DNA of 64,000 bases from DATCMA01 sp036563645 (GTDB lineage: Bacteria; Actinomycetota; Actinomycetes; Mycobacteriales; Micromonosporaceae), in NCBI GenBank assembly GCA_036563645.1, contig DATCMA010000028.1, forward strand, positions 124,001 to 188,000, given 5' to 3'. Made by a program: the position numbers and the translations under genes. A model generated the notes under the pieces. The model saw only the letters and a list, made by a program, of their open reading frames with translations, searched no databases and was not told the origin of the DNA. Below, in pieces: positions 17,741 to 27,120 of the stretch (its first letter is position 1; each line of letters starts with the position of its first letter).

Positions 17741-18730
17741 ATGAGCCTGGAAGTCGAAACCCCCGCGCCGGCGCAGCGCGGATCCCAGGCGGGGAGTGAG
17801 CAGAGGCGCGGGCACCCCACTCTCCGCCGCTCGCTGGCTCGCCTGGATATCAAGCTCTCTCCCTACCTGTACATCCTGCCCTTCTTCATCCTCTTTGCGA
17901 TCTTCGGGCTCTACCCGATCGGCTACACGGTCTGGGTCGCCATGACCGACCGGTCGCCGCTCAACTCGGAGATCAAGTTCATCGGGCTGGAAAACTTCAA
18001 AGAACTCATTACCGAGGACCAGCAGTTCTGGAACGCGGTCTACAACACCTTCGGAATGTTCTTCGTGGCCACCGTGCCGCAGCTCCTGCTGGCACTGCTG
18101 CTGGCCAACGCGTTGAACCGGCGTATTCGCGGTCAGACGTTTTTCCGCATGGCGATCGCCATGCCGATCATCACGTCGACCGCGGTCGTGGCGTTGGTCT
18201 TCAGCATGATCTTTGGCCGCGACTTTGGCTTGATCAACTGGCTGCTCGATCAGTTTGGCATCAGCGCTATCGACTGGCGGGCGAGCAAGCCGGCGTCCTG
18301 GTTCGCGATCTCCGTCATGGTGGACTGGCGGTGGACCGGGTATAACGCACTGATCTACCTCGCCGCCATGCAGGCCATTCCCAAGGATCTGTACGAGGCC
18401 GCCGCGCTCGACGGCGCGTCCCGGATGCGGCAATTCTGGTCCATCACCATTCCCCAGCTGCGTCCGACGATCATCTTCACGGTCATCATTTCGACGATCG
18501 GTGGTCTCCAGCTCTTCACCGAGCCGCTCCTCTTCACCTCAGGAGCCGGTGGCCTGTCTGGTGGCTCGGAAGGCCAATACCAGACGATCGCCATGTACCT
18601 GGTGGAAGTGATGACCAACCGGATGCGGTGGGGCTATGCCGGCGCGGTTTCCCTTCTGCTCTTTGTGTTGATCGCCCTCTTCTCCCTCGTCAACTTCCTG
18701 TTGGTCCGCCGGATCAGCTCGGACAAGTGA
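17741..18730 (+). CDS. cebF: Cellobiose ABC transporter permease, first subunit
   Basis: A 329-aa MalF-type inner-membrane permease with six predicted membrane segments. The first is YLYILPFFILFAIFGLYPIGYTVW. The cytoplasmic EAA loop that docks the ATPase is DLYEAAALDGASRMRQFWSITIPQLRP. The ATG at 17741 has AAGGA upstream. It precedes cebG by 7 nt on the same strand and forms with it the membrane channel for the sugar bound by CebE. Confidence 0.92.
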   Translation: MSLEVETPAPAQRGSQAGSEQRRGHPTLRRSLARLDIKLSPYLYILPFFILFAIFGLYPIGYTVWVAMTDRSPLNSEIKFIGLENFKELITEDQQFWNAVYNTFGMFFVATVPQLLLALLLANALNRRIRGQTFFRMAIAMPIITSTAVVALVFSMIFGRDFGLINWLLDQFGISAIDWRASKPASWFAISVMVDWRWTGYNALIYLAAMQAIPKDLYEAAALDGASRMRQFWSITIPQLRPTIIFTVIISTIGGLQLFTEPLLFTSGAGGLSGGSEGQYQTIAMYLVEVMTNRMRWGYAGAVSLLLFVLIALFSLVNFLLVRRISSDK

Positions 18731-18737
18731 GGCGCTG

Positions 18738-19634
18738 ATGACGACCGCTCCACTCGCTTCCGCGACGGCGAACGGAAAGACCCGTCGCACGAGCCACCAG
18801 CCTGGTCAGCTCTGGCGGGCCACGCCGCTCACCTGGATCGGGCTGCTGATCGCCGTATTCCTCTCGTTCTTCCCCTTCTACTGGATGATCGTTATCGCGT
18901 CCCGGACGAACGACGCGGCGAACGCCTGGCCCCCGCCGTTCCTGCCAGGGGGTAACCTCGGCGAGAACATCCAGCGTGTGCTCAACAACGAGGACGCCAA
19001 CATCCTCAAAGGGCTGATGAACTCCGTGTTGGTGTCCGGGACGATCACCATTACGACCGTATTCTTCGGCTCGCTGGCCGGATTCGCGTTCGCCAAGCTC
19101 CGTTTCCGCGGCAAGAACGCGTTGTTGCTGATCATCCTGTCCTCGATGATGATCCCCATTCAGCTCAACGTGTTGCCGCTCTACCTGCTCATGTCGGAGC
19201 TCGGTTGGCTCAACCGCATGCCGGCGGTGACCGTGCCGTTCCTCATCAGCGCGTTCGGCATCTTCATGATGCGGCAGTACGCCGAGCAGTCCGTGCCGAA
19301 CGAGCTCATCGAGGCGGCTCGAGTCGACGGGTGTTCGACATGGCGTATCTACTGGCACGTGGTGGTGCCGGCGTTGCGACCCGCCGCGGCCGTTCTCGGC
19401 CTGCTGACGTTCATGCAGCAGTGGAACGAGTTCTTCTGGCCGTTCGTGGTGCTCGCCGATCCGGCTAACCCGACCGTCCAAATCTCCCTGCGGACGCTGA
19501 ATTCGGCCTACTTCGCGGACATGTCGCAAATCTTCGCCGGAACGCTGATCGCCACGTTGCCGCTCTTCCTCGTGTTCGTCCTCTTCGGCCGCCAGATCAT
19601 CAGCGGCATCATGGAAGGCGCTGTGAAGTCGTGA
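18738..19634 (+). CDS. cebG: Cellobiose ABC transporter permease, second subunit
   Basis: A 298-aa MalG-type permease with six membrane segments and the EAA loop ELIEAARVDGCSTWRIYWHVVVPALRPA. It starts 7 nt after cebF and overlaps the beta-glucosidase start by 4 nt (GTGA), so import and hydrolysis are coupled in one transcript. The substrate is inferred from the operon context. Confidence 0.92.
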   Translation: MTTAPLASATANGKTRRTSHQPGQLWRATPLTWIGLLIAVFLSFFPFYWMIVIASRTNDAANAWPPPFLPGGNLGENIQRVLNNEDANILKGLMNSVLVSGTITITTVFFGSLAGFAFAKLRFRGKNALLLIILSSMMIPIQLNVLPLYLLMSELGWLNRMPAVTVPFLISAFGIFMMRQYAEQSVPNELIEAARVDGCSTWRIYWHVVVPALRPAAAVLGLLTFMQQWNEFFWPFVVLADPANPTVQISLRTLNSAYFADMSQIFAGTLIATLPLFLVFVLFGRQIISGIMEGAVKS

Positions 19635-21064
19635 CCAACACAACGAACTCCCCGACCGCCGACGTCCGAAACGACAGCGACCAGCTGCGTTTTCCGGATG
19701 GGTTCCTCTGGGGCGCCGCTACCGCGGCCTACCAGATCGAGGGCGCGGCGAACGAGGACGGCCGTGGACCGTCCATTTGGGACACATTCAGCCACACTCC
19801 CGGACGGGTCGTAGAGGGACACACCGGAGACGTCGCCTGCGACCACTACCACCGGTTCCGCGAGGACGTCCGGCTCATGGCCGAGCTCGGACTCAAGGCC
19901 TACCGATTCTCGATTGCCTGGCCGCGGATCCAGCCGACCGGTTCCGGTCCGGTCAACCAGGCGGGCCTCGACTTCTACCAGCGGCTCGTCGATGAGTTGC
20001 TGACGTACGGCATCGAGCCGTGGGTCACGCTCTACCACTGGGACTTGCCGCAGCCGCTGGAGGATGCCGGCGGCTGGCCCGCGCGAGACACCGCGGCGCG
20101 CTTCGCCGAGTACGCCCGTATCGTCCACGAGGCCCTCAGCGATCGCGTCCAGTACTGGACGACGTTGAATGAGCCGTGGTGTTCGGCATTCCTCGGCTAC
20201 GGCTCCGGGGCGCACGCCCCGGGCCGCCAAGAGTCCGTCGCCGCGGTGCGGGCCGCGCATCACCTCATGCTCGGGCACGGCCTCGCGGTGCAGGCGATGC
20301 GCGCTCACCGTCCGGATCGGCAGTACGGCGTCACGCTCAACCTCTACGCCATCTCCCCGCAGACCGACAGCGCCGGCGACGCCGATGCGGCTCGCCGCAT
20401 CGACGGGCTGGCCAACCGCTTCTTCCTCGATCCGATCCTCAAGGGCGCGTACCCGGAGGACGTAGTCGAGGACCTGCGCGGAGTCACCGATTTCGGGCAT
20501 GTCCACGACGGTGATCTGGAGATCATCTCCAGCCCGTTGTCGATGCTCGGCATCAACTACTACAGCCGCTACGTGGTCGCGGCGCCGAGCGACGAGCAAC
20601 CAGCCGAGCCGTACTGGCGGGCTCCCTCGTGCTGGCCCGGCAGCGAGCACATCCGGTTCGTGACGCGCGGACTGCCGGTGACCGACATGAACTGGGAGAT
20701 CGACGCGCCCGGGCTCGTCGAGGTGCTCCAGCGGGTGCACCGGGAGTACCCGCCGCTCCCGCTGTACATCACCGAGAACGGGGCGGCGTTCGTGGACGAG
20801 GTCGTGGATGGCGAGGTCGACGACCCCGACCGGGTGGCCTACCTCGACGCCCACCTGCGCGCCTGCCACGAGGTGATCCGCTCCGGTGTGCCACTGCGTG
20901 GTTACTTCGCGTGGTCACTCATGGATAATTTCGAATGGTCCTGGGGCTACACCAAACGCTTCGGCATGGTCTACGTCGATTACGAAAACCAGAAGCGTAT
21001 CCCCAAGTCCAGCGCGAAATGGTACGCCGAGGTGATCCGGCGTAACGCGTTGACAGCACAATAG
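19631..21064 (+). CDS. bglC: Glycoside hydrolase family 1 beta-glucosidase
   Basis: A 477-aa cytoplasmic (no signal peptide) retaining GH1 enzyme that splits imported cellobiose to glucose. The N-terminal signature FLWGAATAAYQIEGAANEDGRG is complete. The acid/base is Glu181 in TLNEPW and the nucleophile Glu382 in ITENG. The C-terminal FAWSLMDNFEWSWGYTKRFG supplies the glycone-site Glu and Trp. It follows cebG with a 4-nt overlap, and a hairpin follows before celR, as in the Thermobifida cellobiose cluster. Confidence 0.95.
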   Translation: MTNTTNSPTADVRNDSDQLRFPDGFLWGAATAAYQIEGAANEDGRGPSIWDTFSHTPGRVVEGHTGDVACDHYHRFREDVRLMAELGLKAYRFSIAWPRIQPTGSGPVNQAGLDFYQRLVDELLTYGIEPWVTLYHWDLPQPLEDAGGWPARDTAARFAEYARIVHEALSDRVQYWTTLNEPWCSAFLGYGSGAHAPGRQESVAAVRAAHHLMLGHGLAVQAMRAHRPDRQYGVTLNLYAISPQTDSAGDADAARRIDGLANRFFLDPILKGAYPEDVVEDLRGVTDFGHVHDGDLEIISSPLSMLGINYYSRYVVAAPSDEQPAEPYWRAPSCWPGSEHIRFVTRGLPVTDMNWEIDAPGLVEVLQRVHREYPPLPLYITENGAAFVDEVVDGEVDDPDRVAYLDAHLRACHEVIRSGVPLRGYFAWSLMDNFEWSWGYTKRFGMVYVDYENQKRIPKSSAKWYAEVIRRNALTAQ

Positions 21065-21087
21065 TCGCAGGTACCACAAGCGGGCGG

Positions 21088-21116
21088 TGGCGCCGGCCCC
21101 TCACGGGCCGGCGCCA
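21088..21116 (+). terminator. Hairpin between bglC and celR
   Basis: Perfect 12-nt arms TGGCGCCGGCCC (21088-21099) and its complement (21105-21116) flank a 5-nt loop. It lies 24 nt after the bglC stop and 28 nt before the celR start. It could end the ceb-bgl transcript or reduce read-through into celR, since no separate celR operator is visible. Confidence 0.65.
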
Positions 21117-21143
21117 ATACGCCTAGGTCGGAGGAGCAAGACG

Positions 21144-22196
21144 ATGACAACCCAGCGCAGCCGCTCCCTCGGGCGACCGACGCTGGACGCGGTCGCCGCT
21201 CGGGCCGGGGTCGGCCGGGGCACCGTCTCCCGGGTCGTCAACGGCTCACCGCAGGTCAGCCCGCAGGCCCGCGCCGCCGTCGAGCGCGCTATCGCCGAGT
21301 TGGGCTATGTCCCGAACCGAGCGGCACGCGCTTTGGTCACCCAGCGGACGGACTCGGTTGCGCTGGTGGTCTCCGAGTCGGAGGAGCGGCTCTTCGGCGA
21401 GCCGTTCTTCGCCGGGATTGTCCGCGGCATCAGCTCCGCCCTGCTGGACACGCCACTCCAGCTGTGGCTGGCGATGGTCCAGTCGCCGCCGGAGCGTGAG
21501 CGGATCAAGAACCACCTGACCAGCCAGCACGTCGACGGTGTGTTGCTGCTGTCGTTGCACGACGACGATCCTCTGCCGGCGCTGCTGGAGGAGCGCGGCC
21601 TGCCGACCGTGCTCGGCGGCCGTCCGGCGCGCATGCTCAAGCCGGGCGCGCCGCAGGAGACCGTGTACTTCGTCGACGTCGACAACGCCAGTGGGGCGCG
21701 TCAGGCGGTTGAGCACCTCTACGCGCGCGGCCGGCGCCGCATCGCCACGATCGCCGGTCCGCAGGACATGGGCGCGGGCCTGGCGCGGTTGACCGGCTAC
21801 CGGGAGGCGGTGCGGGCGACCGGCGCGGTCGAGTCCGAGCAGTTGATCGCGTACGGCGACTTCAGCGAGGAGAGCGGGCGCCGGGCGATGCGGGAACTGC
21901 TGGAGCGCTGCCCGGATCTCGACGCGGTGTTCGTCGCCTCTGACCTCATGGCGTGCGGCGCGCTGCGCACGTTGCGCGAGACAGGCCGACGCGTCCCAGA
22001 TGACGTGGCGGTGGTGGGGTTCGAGGACGCCCCGATCGCCCGCCAGGCCGACCCGCCCCTGACCACTATTCACCAGCCCGTGGAGGAGATGGGGCGGCAG
22101 ATGACGCGGCTCCTTCTGGCGCGGATCCGGCGCGAGGAGATCAGCGCGCCGTACGTGCTGCTCGACACCCACCTGGTGGCTCGCGACTCCACCTGA
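21144..22196 (+). CDS. celR: LacI-family transcriptional repressor (CelR)
   Basis: A 350-aa LacI/GalR regulator. The N-terminal helix-turn-helix with hinge helix reads PTLDAVAARAGVGRGTVSRVVNG...SPQARAAVERAIAELGYVPN. The periplasmic-binding-like effector domain ends in DVAVVGFEDAPIARQADPPLTTI. The ATG at 21144 has GGAGGA 8 nt upstream; longer open frames lack a ribosome site. Position after bglC and two CelR palindromes upstream of cebE identify it as the repressor released by cellobiose. Confidence 0.93.
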   Translation: MTTQRSRSLGRPTLDAVAARAGVGRGTVSRVVNGSPQVSPQARAAVERAIAELGYVPNRAARALVTQRTDSVALVVSESEERLFGEPFFAGIVRGISSALLDTPLQLWLAMVQSPPERERIKNHLTSQHVDGVLLLSLHDDDPLPALLEERGLPTVLGGRPARMLKPGAPQETVYFVDVDNASGARQAVEHLYARGRRRIATIAGPQDMGAGLARLTGYREAVRATGAVESEQLIAYGDFSEESGRRAMRELLERCPDLDAVFVASDLMACGALRTLRETGRRVPDDVAVVGFEDAPIARQADPPLTTIHQPVEEMGRQMTRLLLARIRREEISAPYVLLDTHLVARDST

Positions 22197-22296
22197 CGCC
22201 GCCCGAGCGGACGCCATCGGGGCGGGTCCCGAGGCCGCGGCGCGTCGTGCCCGCACCCGTGCCCCCGCCAGTGTCGTCTCTCCAGCCCGGAAACGC

Positions 22297-22332
22297 CGAT
22301 CGCGCGGCCGCCGGGTGACGACCGCGCGATCG
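22297..22332. terminator. Bidirectional hairpin between celR and the ACT-domain gene
   Basis: Arms CGATCGCGCGG (22297-22307) and its perfect complement (22322-22332) enclose a 14-nt loop. It sits between the convergent stops of celR (22196) and the ACT gene (22351). No U-tract is present. Confidence 0.65.
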
Positions 22333-22350
22333 ACGGGGAAGCATCGGGCG

Positions 22351-23127
22351 TTACGTGCGGGTGGGCACCGCCGGTAGGCCGGCGGGTGCGGCGATGACCA
22401 AGTCGAGTCGGTCACCGAGGATCGTGGCGGCCGCCCGGACGAGTTGCGCGGCCCGCTCCACCTCACACCGGTGGAACTCCGGCGCGGAGAGCTCCCCTGA
22501 ATCGGTTCGCGCCACGATGAGCACCAGTCCCGCCCGCCCAAAGGGCACCACCGCGTACCGCGTGCCGTCCGGGCCCGTCATGGCGCGCGGCCGCAGGGGG
22601 GTGACCTCCGGTACCCGCAGCGGGTCAGGCGCCCGCCAACTCGCGTAGGTCACCGCGGGCCCTTCACTGTCGGCGGGCGAGTCGAGCGAGGGCATGGGCA
22701 CGGGTTCGAGGCGCGCCGGGCGGGGCGTGGCGCCGTTGCGGATCGCCCAGTCCGCGGGAACGACCGCCGCCACCGCCCAGTCGGCGGCGAGCAGCTCCGG
22801 TACGGCGTCGACGAGGATGGCCAGACCGTCGGCCGGGTTGGCCGCGACCTGAGCGAGCAGCTCGGCGTCGCCGCCGATGATCGGCGCACCGTTGGCGCGC
22901 CACACGCCGTCGACGCGTACCCCGGGCAAGGCGGACAGGTCGTTGATCAGCTGCTCGACGCGAGAGGCGCCCGGCCACATCAGGGTGAAGTCGTCGACCG
23001 CTCGGCCGTTCTGCCGTTCGAGCACCACGACCTGAACGATGTCGGCACCGGCTACCCCCAACGTGCGTGCCACCTGGCCGAGCGCACCCGGACGATCGGG
23101 CAGCGCTACCCGCACCCGCAGCAACAT
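22351..23127 (-). CDS. ACT-domain protein of unknown function
   Basis: A 258-aa protein whose first 75 residues form an ACT domain (LLRVRVALPDRPGALGQVARTLGVAGADIVQVVVLERQ), the small-molecule-sensing fold of amino-acid enzymes and regulators. The remaining part is compatible with a GAF-like domain (VLIVARTDSGELSAPEF, AAQLVRAAATILGDRLDLV). Such two-part proteins are common in actinomycetes and uncharacterised; an amino-acid-responsive role is inference. The ATG at 23127 begins right at the ACT domain and has a G-rich sequence upstream. It is convergent with celR. Confidence 0.75.
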   Translation of the reverse strand: MLLRVRVALPDRPGALGQVARTLGVAGADIVQVVVLERQNGRAVDDFTLMWPGASRVEQLINDLSALPGVRVDGVWRANGAPIIGGDAELLAQVAANPADGLAILVDAVPELLAADWAVAAVVPADWAIRNGATPRPARLEPVPMPSLDSPADSEGPAVTYASWRAPDPLRVPEVTPLRPRAMTGPDGTRYAVVPFGRAGLVLIVARTDSGELSAPEFHRCEVERAAQLVRAAATILGDRLDLVIAAPAGLPAVPTRT

Positions 23128-23564
23128 CTCGTCCCCCCTGTGACAGAGCCGTGCGACGGCGGTCTCCGCCGTCCCTTCATCAGCCTGCCCGGAGAGCATT
23201 TCGTCCCTGTTGCGGCGATGTGACCCTCCGGCAAATCACCGCTTGACACAAGGGCTACCGCGTGCTCTCGGCATGGGCAGGCTTCTTCGGCTACCCCGTC
23301 TCTGGGCGCGGATGCCTTGGGCCGAGGTGAGACAGCGGTGGGGTGCCACACGCCGTCTATCCCGGTTTAGGGCAAACTATGGCTTTTTGTAATGTTGCGA
23401 CGGTGCTGGGTGACTGACGCGGCTGCGCGGTGTGTGCCGACGACGAGATCGGCGAGGGTTTTCGTCCACACCGGACGGCGATGGACGACTACGGTTGACG
23501 ATCAACGTGGGGTTCCGCGCGTCGATGTCGAGCGGGCGGTAGACGTGATGGTGGAGTGTACGCC
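23128..23564. other. Divergent intergenic region between the ACT gene and bioD
   Basis: No gene is supported in these 437 bp. A relatively AT-rich stretch (about 23360-23395, GGCAAACTATGGCTTTTTGTAA core) is the likeliest promoter area. I see no BirA/BioQ-like palindrome in front of bioD. Confidence 0.4.
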
Positions 23565-24293
23565 GTGACGGAACAACCGTGGCGTGGGCCGATCGTGGTA
23601 ACCGGCACCGACAGCGGGGTCGGCAAGACCATAGCGGCTGCGGCGATCACCGCGGCCGCGCAAGCGGCCGGCTTGCGGGTCGCCGTGATCAAACCCGCAC
23701 AGACCAGCTCACCTCGGGGTGAAGCCGACATCGAGGTCATCCAGCGACTCGCCGCTCCGGCGAAGGCGCAGACGCTCGCCGAGTACGCCGAACCGTTCGC
23801 TCCTCTCGCCGCGGCGCGCATCGCCGAACGCGAGCCGTTGGAGCTCTACGCGGTCGTTGACGCGATCCGCGCGGAGACGAAGGAACATGACCTCGTGCTC
23901 GTCGAGGGAGCGGGCGGGCTGCTCGTGCCCATGGGGGTGCGCCCGTCAGGGGATCCGTGGACCGTGGCGGACGTCGCGGTCGCCCTGGGGGCGCCCGCAA
24001 TCGTGGTGGCCCCGGCCGGGACCCCCACCCTCAACCACGTCGCTCTCACCCTGGAGGCGCTCGAGCGGCGCGCCGTCCCCGCGGGCGTGGTCATCGGCGC
24101 CTGGCCCGCTGAACCCGACCTCGCCCACTGGCTCAACCTCTCCGAGCTCAGGCCCAATCTGGTCGGTGCGCTTCCCGACGGCGCCGCGAGCATGGATCCG
24201 GGCGTGTTCCGGCGCTCCGCACCCGGCTGGTTGACCCCGGCCTTGTACGGCGTGCTCGACGACTGGCAGTCCTGGGCGGATGAGGTGAGCTAG
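23565..24293 (+). CDS. bioD: Dethiobiotin synthetase
   Basis: A 242-aa P-loop enzyme that closes the ureido ring of dethiobiotin using CO2 and ATP. The Walker A motif is GTDSGVGKT, with the substrate-binding KPAQT and the loop VEGAGGLLVPMG. The GTG at 23565 has GGAG 8 nt upstream; the GTG at 23556 overlaps that site. No other biotin gene adjoins it, so the rest of the pathway would be elsewhere. It is convergent with the methyltransferase gene. Confidence 0.88.
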   Translation: MTEQPWRGPIVVTGTDSGVGKTIAAAAITAAAQAAGLRVAVIKPAQTSSPRGEADIEVIQRLAAPAKAQTLAEYAEPFAPLAAARIAEREPLELYAVVDAIRAETKEHDLVLVEGAGGLLVPMGVRPSGDPWTVADVAVALGAPAIVVAPAGTPTLNHVALTLEALERRAVPAGVVIGAWPAEPDLAHWLNLSELRPNLVGALPDGAASMDPGVFRRSAPGWLTPALYGVLDDWQSWADEVS

Positions 24294-24313
24294 TCCGACG
24301 ACGAGCAGCGGCG

Positions 24314-24985
24314 TCAGCGTCGCGATCCGGGCGGGCGCGGGTCGAGTTCCCACACGGTCGTGCGCTTGACCCGGACACTCTCCAGCGCGACGGGAACGGG
24401 GACGTCGTAGACGGCGAGTTCCCGAAAGCGCTCCCGGGGGAGGAACGCCCGACCCGGGTCGCCGGCGAGGACCCGCGCGCCCCGCTCCCGGGCCGCGCGC
24501 AGCAGGAAGCGCAGCAGCCGCTTGGCCAACCGCTCCGTGTAGAAGGCGTCGCCGACGAGCACCACCTCCGCGTCACCGACGTCACCGTCGAGCACGTCCT
24601 CACAGACCGTCTCGACGGTCACCCCGTTGGCTTCCGCGTTCATCTCGACGGCGGCCAGCGCGAGCGGGTCGATGTCGACCGCGCGTACCCGCGTGGCCCC
24701 GGCTTTGGCCGCGGCGATCGCGACCACGCCTGAGCCGGTGGCGAAGTCGAGAACGCGTCGCCTCGCCACCACCTCAGGGTGGTCCAGCACGTACCGCGCG
24801 AGCGCCTGGCCACCCGCCCACACGAACGCCCAGAACGGGGGTGGTTGTTCGCTGCGGAACTCTCCTTCGGTCAGCTCCCACAGCCCAATTGGTTCCTCTG
24901 CCTGGTACACCCGGAGTTCCGGCACGAACGCGACCGGCGCGAGCCGGGTATGGGCGCGCACGAAGGTGGTCAAGGTTTCCGACAT
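24314..24985 (-). CDS. Class I SAM-dependent methyltransferase (PrmA/METTL20-like)
   Basis: A 223-aa Rossmann-fold methyltransferase: RRVLDFATGSGVVAIAAAKAGATRV (motif I), VRAVDIDPLALAAVEMNAEANGV (motif II) and AEVVLVGDAFYTERL. The N-terminal motifs PPFWAFVWAGGQALARYVLD are typical of the protein-lysine methyltransferases of the L11/ETF-beta group. The target is unknown. The ATG at 24985 begins SETLTTFVRAHT; a TTG at 25024 would add 13 poor residues. Confidence 0.8.
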   Translation of the reverse strand: MSETLTTFVRAHTRLAPVAFVPELRVYQAEEPIGLWELTEGEFRSEQPPPFWAFVWAGGQALARYVLDHPEVVARRRVLDFATGSGVVAIAAAKAGATRVRAVDIDPLALAAVEMNAEANGVTVETVCEDVLDGDVGDAEVVLVGDAFYTERLAKRLLRFLLRAARERGARVLAGDPGRAFLPRERFRELAVYDVPVPVALESVRVKRTTVWELDPRPPGSRR

Positions 24986-25159
24986 CCCGTTCGTGAGAGG
25001 GTTCCGCGAATCGCCAAGGCTCAATCTAACGACGTTACCGGTTCACTACTCTCGGTAAAAAGTGGCACTTTCCTTCTCATTGAGCGATAAGACACCACTC
25101 TTCCGTCCTTCCCGGGCACGCCCTAGCGTGGCACGCGGAGACCCGCGACGGAGGGGCGT

Positions 25160-25975
25160 GTGGACGGGACGGTGATAGGCGTGCGATGGGCGGCCGCCCT
25201 GGGCGCGCTGGTGGCCGGGGTGATCGGATCGGCGGCGATCGCGACTCCCACCTGGGCCGCGCCCGGCTTCACAGTCCGCTTCACCGAGCTGCCGGACCGG
25301 TTTGTCGCCGACGGCAGGCCGGTGACCGTGGCGGCGGTGGTCTCCACCGACCAGGCGGGTGACTGCCGGAAGGTGCGCTGGTCGCTGGTGCTCGAGGTCC
25401 GCGGTCTGCGGCTAGACCAGGTGCGGATTGACCGGTTCGAGGACACCGGGTCGTTCCCGGTGGAGATCCGCGTCGAGGGCGCCGCCGCCCGTCTGACCGA
25501 TGTGCCGCTCGATCCCGGCATCCTCTGTCTGGGGCGGACGGTGACTGCTCGCTATGCGATGGCCATCAGTGAGCCGGTCGTCCGCGGACAGATCGCGCTC
25601 ACCGCCGAGGCCTACACGGCGAACGGGACCCTGCTGGCACGGCAGACCGTGACCAGGCCCGTGATCGGTCGCGCGTCGCCGAGGCCGGCCGTGACCCCTC
25701 CCACGGTCGCGCCGACCCCCACCGCGCCGAGTGAGCCGAGTGAGTCGCCACCGACCAGTGCGCCCGCGGTGGCGCCGTCGCCGCCGCAGACAACGGCTCC
25801 CGGCGACGCCACCGCCGCCTTCGCACCGACTGTGGATCGGCGAGACACCGGGGTTGCGTTGATCGGATTCGGGATCGGCTCCCTGCTGGTGTTCGTCGGC
25901 GCGAGCATGCTGCTGCGGACGGTCAGGTCGCTGCGCCGCATCGGCCGCGCCGCGCGGGGCAGCCCGTGGCCATAG
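25160..25975 (+). CDS. Exported, C-terminally anchored protein of unknown function
   Basis: A 271-aa protein with a signal peptide ending near WAAPG, a beta-rich domain of about 150 residues with two Cys (GDCRK, ILCLG), a Pro/Thr/Ser linker (about 175-225) and a C-terminal membrane segment (VALIGFGIGSLLVFVGASMLL) with a basic tail. The layout is that of an actinomycete cell-surface protein; the family is not recognised. The GTG at 25160 follows GGAGGGG closely; a GTG at 25181 is an alternative start. Its stop lies 8 nt from the convergent tetR stop. Confidence 0.65.
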   Translation: MDGTVIGVRWAAALGALVAGVIGSAAIATPTWAAPGFTVRFTELPDRFVADGRPVTVAAVVSTDQAGDCRKVRWSLVLEVRGLRLDQVRIDRFEDTGSFPVEIRVEGAAARLTDVPLDPGILCLGRTVTARYAMAISEPVVRGQIALTAEAYTANGTLLARQTVTRPVIGRASPRPAVTPPTVAPTPTAPSEPSESPPTSAPAVAPSPPQTTAPGDATAAFAPTVDRRDTGVALIGFGIGSLLVFVGASMLLRTVRSLRRIGRAARGSPWP

Positions 25976-25983
25976 GCCGGGCC

Positions 25984-26586
25984 TCAGGCGAGTTGCTCGG
26001 GGCGCAGGCCCAACTCGCGGGCGACAGCGAGGCGGATCCACTCGGTGGCCAACCGGCGGGGAAGCACACGGTCGTGCACCGCGACCTGCACCGCCAGCCC
26101 GTTGATCAAGGCGTTGATCCGCCAGGCGGCCCCCTCGGCGTCGTCGCAGACGAACGAACCGTCCTGGCAGCCCGCCGTGATCACTTCGGTGAGCGCCTCC
26201 TTCCACCGCAGGTCCAACCGGCGGCACACCTTCTCCAGCTCCGGCGTGCGCAGTGACTCCGCCCACCCGTCGATCCACATGGCCCAGGAGGGGGAGCGCC
26301 CGTTGGGCGCGTAGAGCTTGAGGATCCGCTTGAGCTTCTCCAGCGGACTGGCGGTGGACTTGAGCACCGCCTCGAGTCGGCTCACGTCTTGCTCTGCGGC
26401 GTAAGCGAAGGCCTGCGCGAGCAGCCGCTCCTTCGTCGAGAAGTGGTAGAAGACCAGCGCCTGGCTGACCCCGGCGGCCTGGGCGATGTCCGCGGTCCGG
26501 GTGTTAGCCACCCCGCGCTGTGCGATGACCTCGCAGGCGGTGCGGAGCAGCGAATCCAGCCGTACGTCGGCGGAGCGTCTCGTCAC
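25984..26586 (-). CDS. TetR-family transcriptional regulator
   Basis: A 200-aa regulator with the TetR DNA-binding domain at residues 12-58 (TACEVIAQRGVANTRTADIAQAAGVSQALVFYHFSTKERLLAQAF). The C-terminal ligand domain is of the BetI-like type (WAMWIDGWAESLRTPELEKV, INALINGLAVQVAVHD). No adjacent efflux or metabolic gene points to a target. A regulator that controls its own promoter in the 26587-26857 gap is likely. Confidence 0.88.
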   Translation of the reverse strand: MTRRSADVRLDSLLRTACEVIAQRGVANTRTADIAQAAGVSQALVFYHFSTKERLLAQAFAYAAEQDVSRLEAVLKSTASPLEKLKRILKLYAPNGRSPSWAMWIDGWAESLRTPELEKVCRRLDLRWKEALTEVITAGCQDGSFVCDDAEGAAWRINALINGLAVQVAVHDRVLPRRLATEWIRLAVARELGLRPEQLA

Positions 26587-26857
26587 GGCCTATACCGTAA
26601 CCCATCTATTCGGGCACCACGGCTCACTTGCGGAAATATCTGACTGAGGTGACAGTTAGCGGCCAATGGTGATCACTACGGCGGGCTGGGGCGAACCCCC
26701 AAGGGTCGCAAGCGGTCGGCGGGGCGACCTGGGATGAGTGAGCGGCTCGGAACCCTCTCCGGTCTGATTCAGCCCGTTTTCCCGGGAGGTGGTGTCCGAA
26801 TAATCCGCATTCATACCAGGTTGTCGACTTGTCGTGACGCGCCGTGCACCCCCCGAG
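26587..26857. other. Intergenic region between tetR and the tRNA cluster
   Basis: Non-coding; together with the tRNA promoter it makes a 333-bp gap. It presumably holds the tetR promoter (on the minus strand near 26590-26650, AT-richer). I see no convincing TetR-type palindrome. Confidence 0.4.
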
Positions 26858-26887
26858 TTGGCACTTTCGCCGTACCTCCGCTAAAGT
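26858..26887 (+). promoter_or_regulatory. Promoter of the tRNA cluster
   Basis: TTGGCA (26858-26863) and TAAAGT (26882-26887) are separated by 18 bp, a good housekeeping-sigma promoter. Transcription would start near 26894, about 25 nt before tRNA-Gly. Confidence 0.65.
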
Positions 26888-26919
26888 TCTGATCCGTCGC
26901 TGGGAGCAGCGACCACCAG

Positions 26920-26992
26920 GCGGACGTAGCGCAGTTGGTAGCGCATCACCTTGCCAAGGTGAGGGTCGCGGGTTCGAGTCCCGTCGTCCGCT
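26920..26992 (+). tRNA. tRNA-Gly(GCC)
   Basis: The acceptor arms GCGGACG and CGTCCGC pair perfectly. The anticodon loop TTGCCAA gives GCC, and the T-loop TTCGAGT is flanked by GCGGG and CCCGT. Discriminator base T. CCA is not encoded. It is the first of three tRNAs read from the promoter at 26858. Confidence 0.96.
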
Positions 26993-27030
26993 CGAAGATG
27001 GGCCCGCCACGACACGTCGGGGCCACCTCT

Positions 27031-27101
27031 GGTGGAGTGGCCGAGAGGCGAGGCAACGGCCTGCAAAGCCGTTTACACGGGTTCAAATCCCGTCTCCACC
27101 T
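27031..27101 (+). tRNA. tRNA-Cys(GCA)
   Basis: The acceptor GGTGGAG pairs with CTCCACC. The anticodon loop CTGCAAA gives GCA; the T-loop TTCAAAT is flanked by ACGGG and CCCGT. Discriminator T, no encoded CCA. The order Gly-Cys-Val is typical of actinomycetes. Confidence 0.96.
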
Positions 27102-27120
27102 CGGCGCACATAGGCGTCAT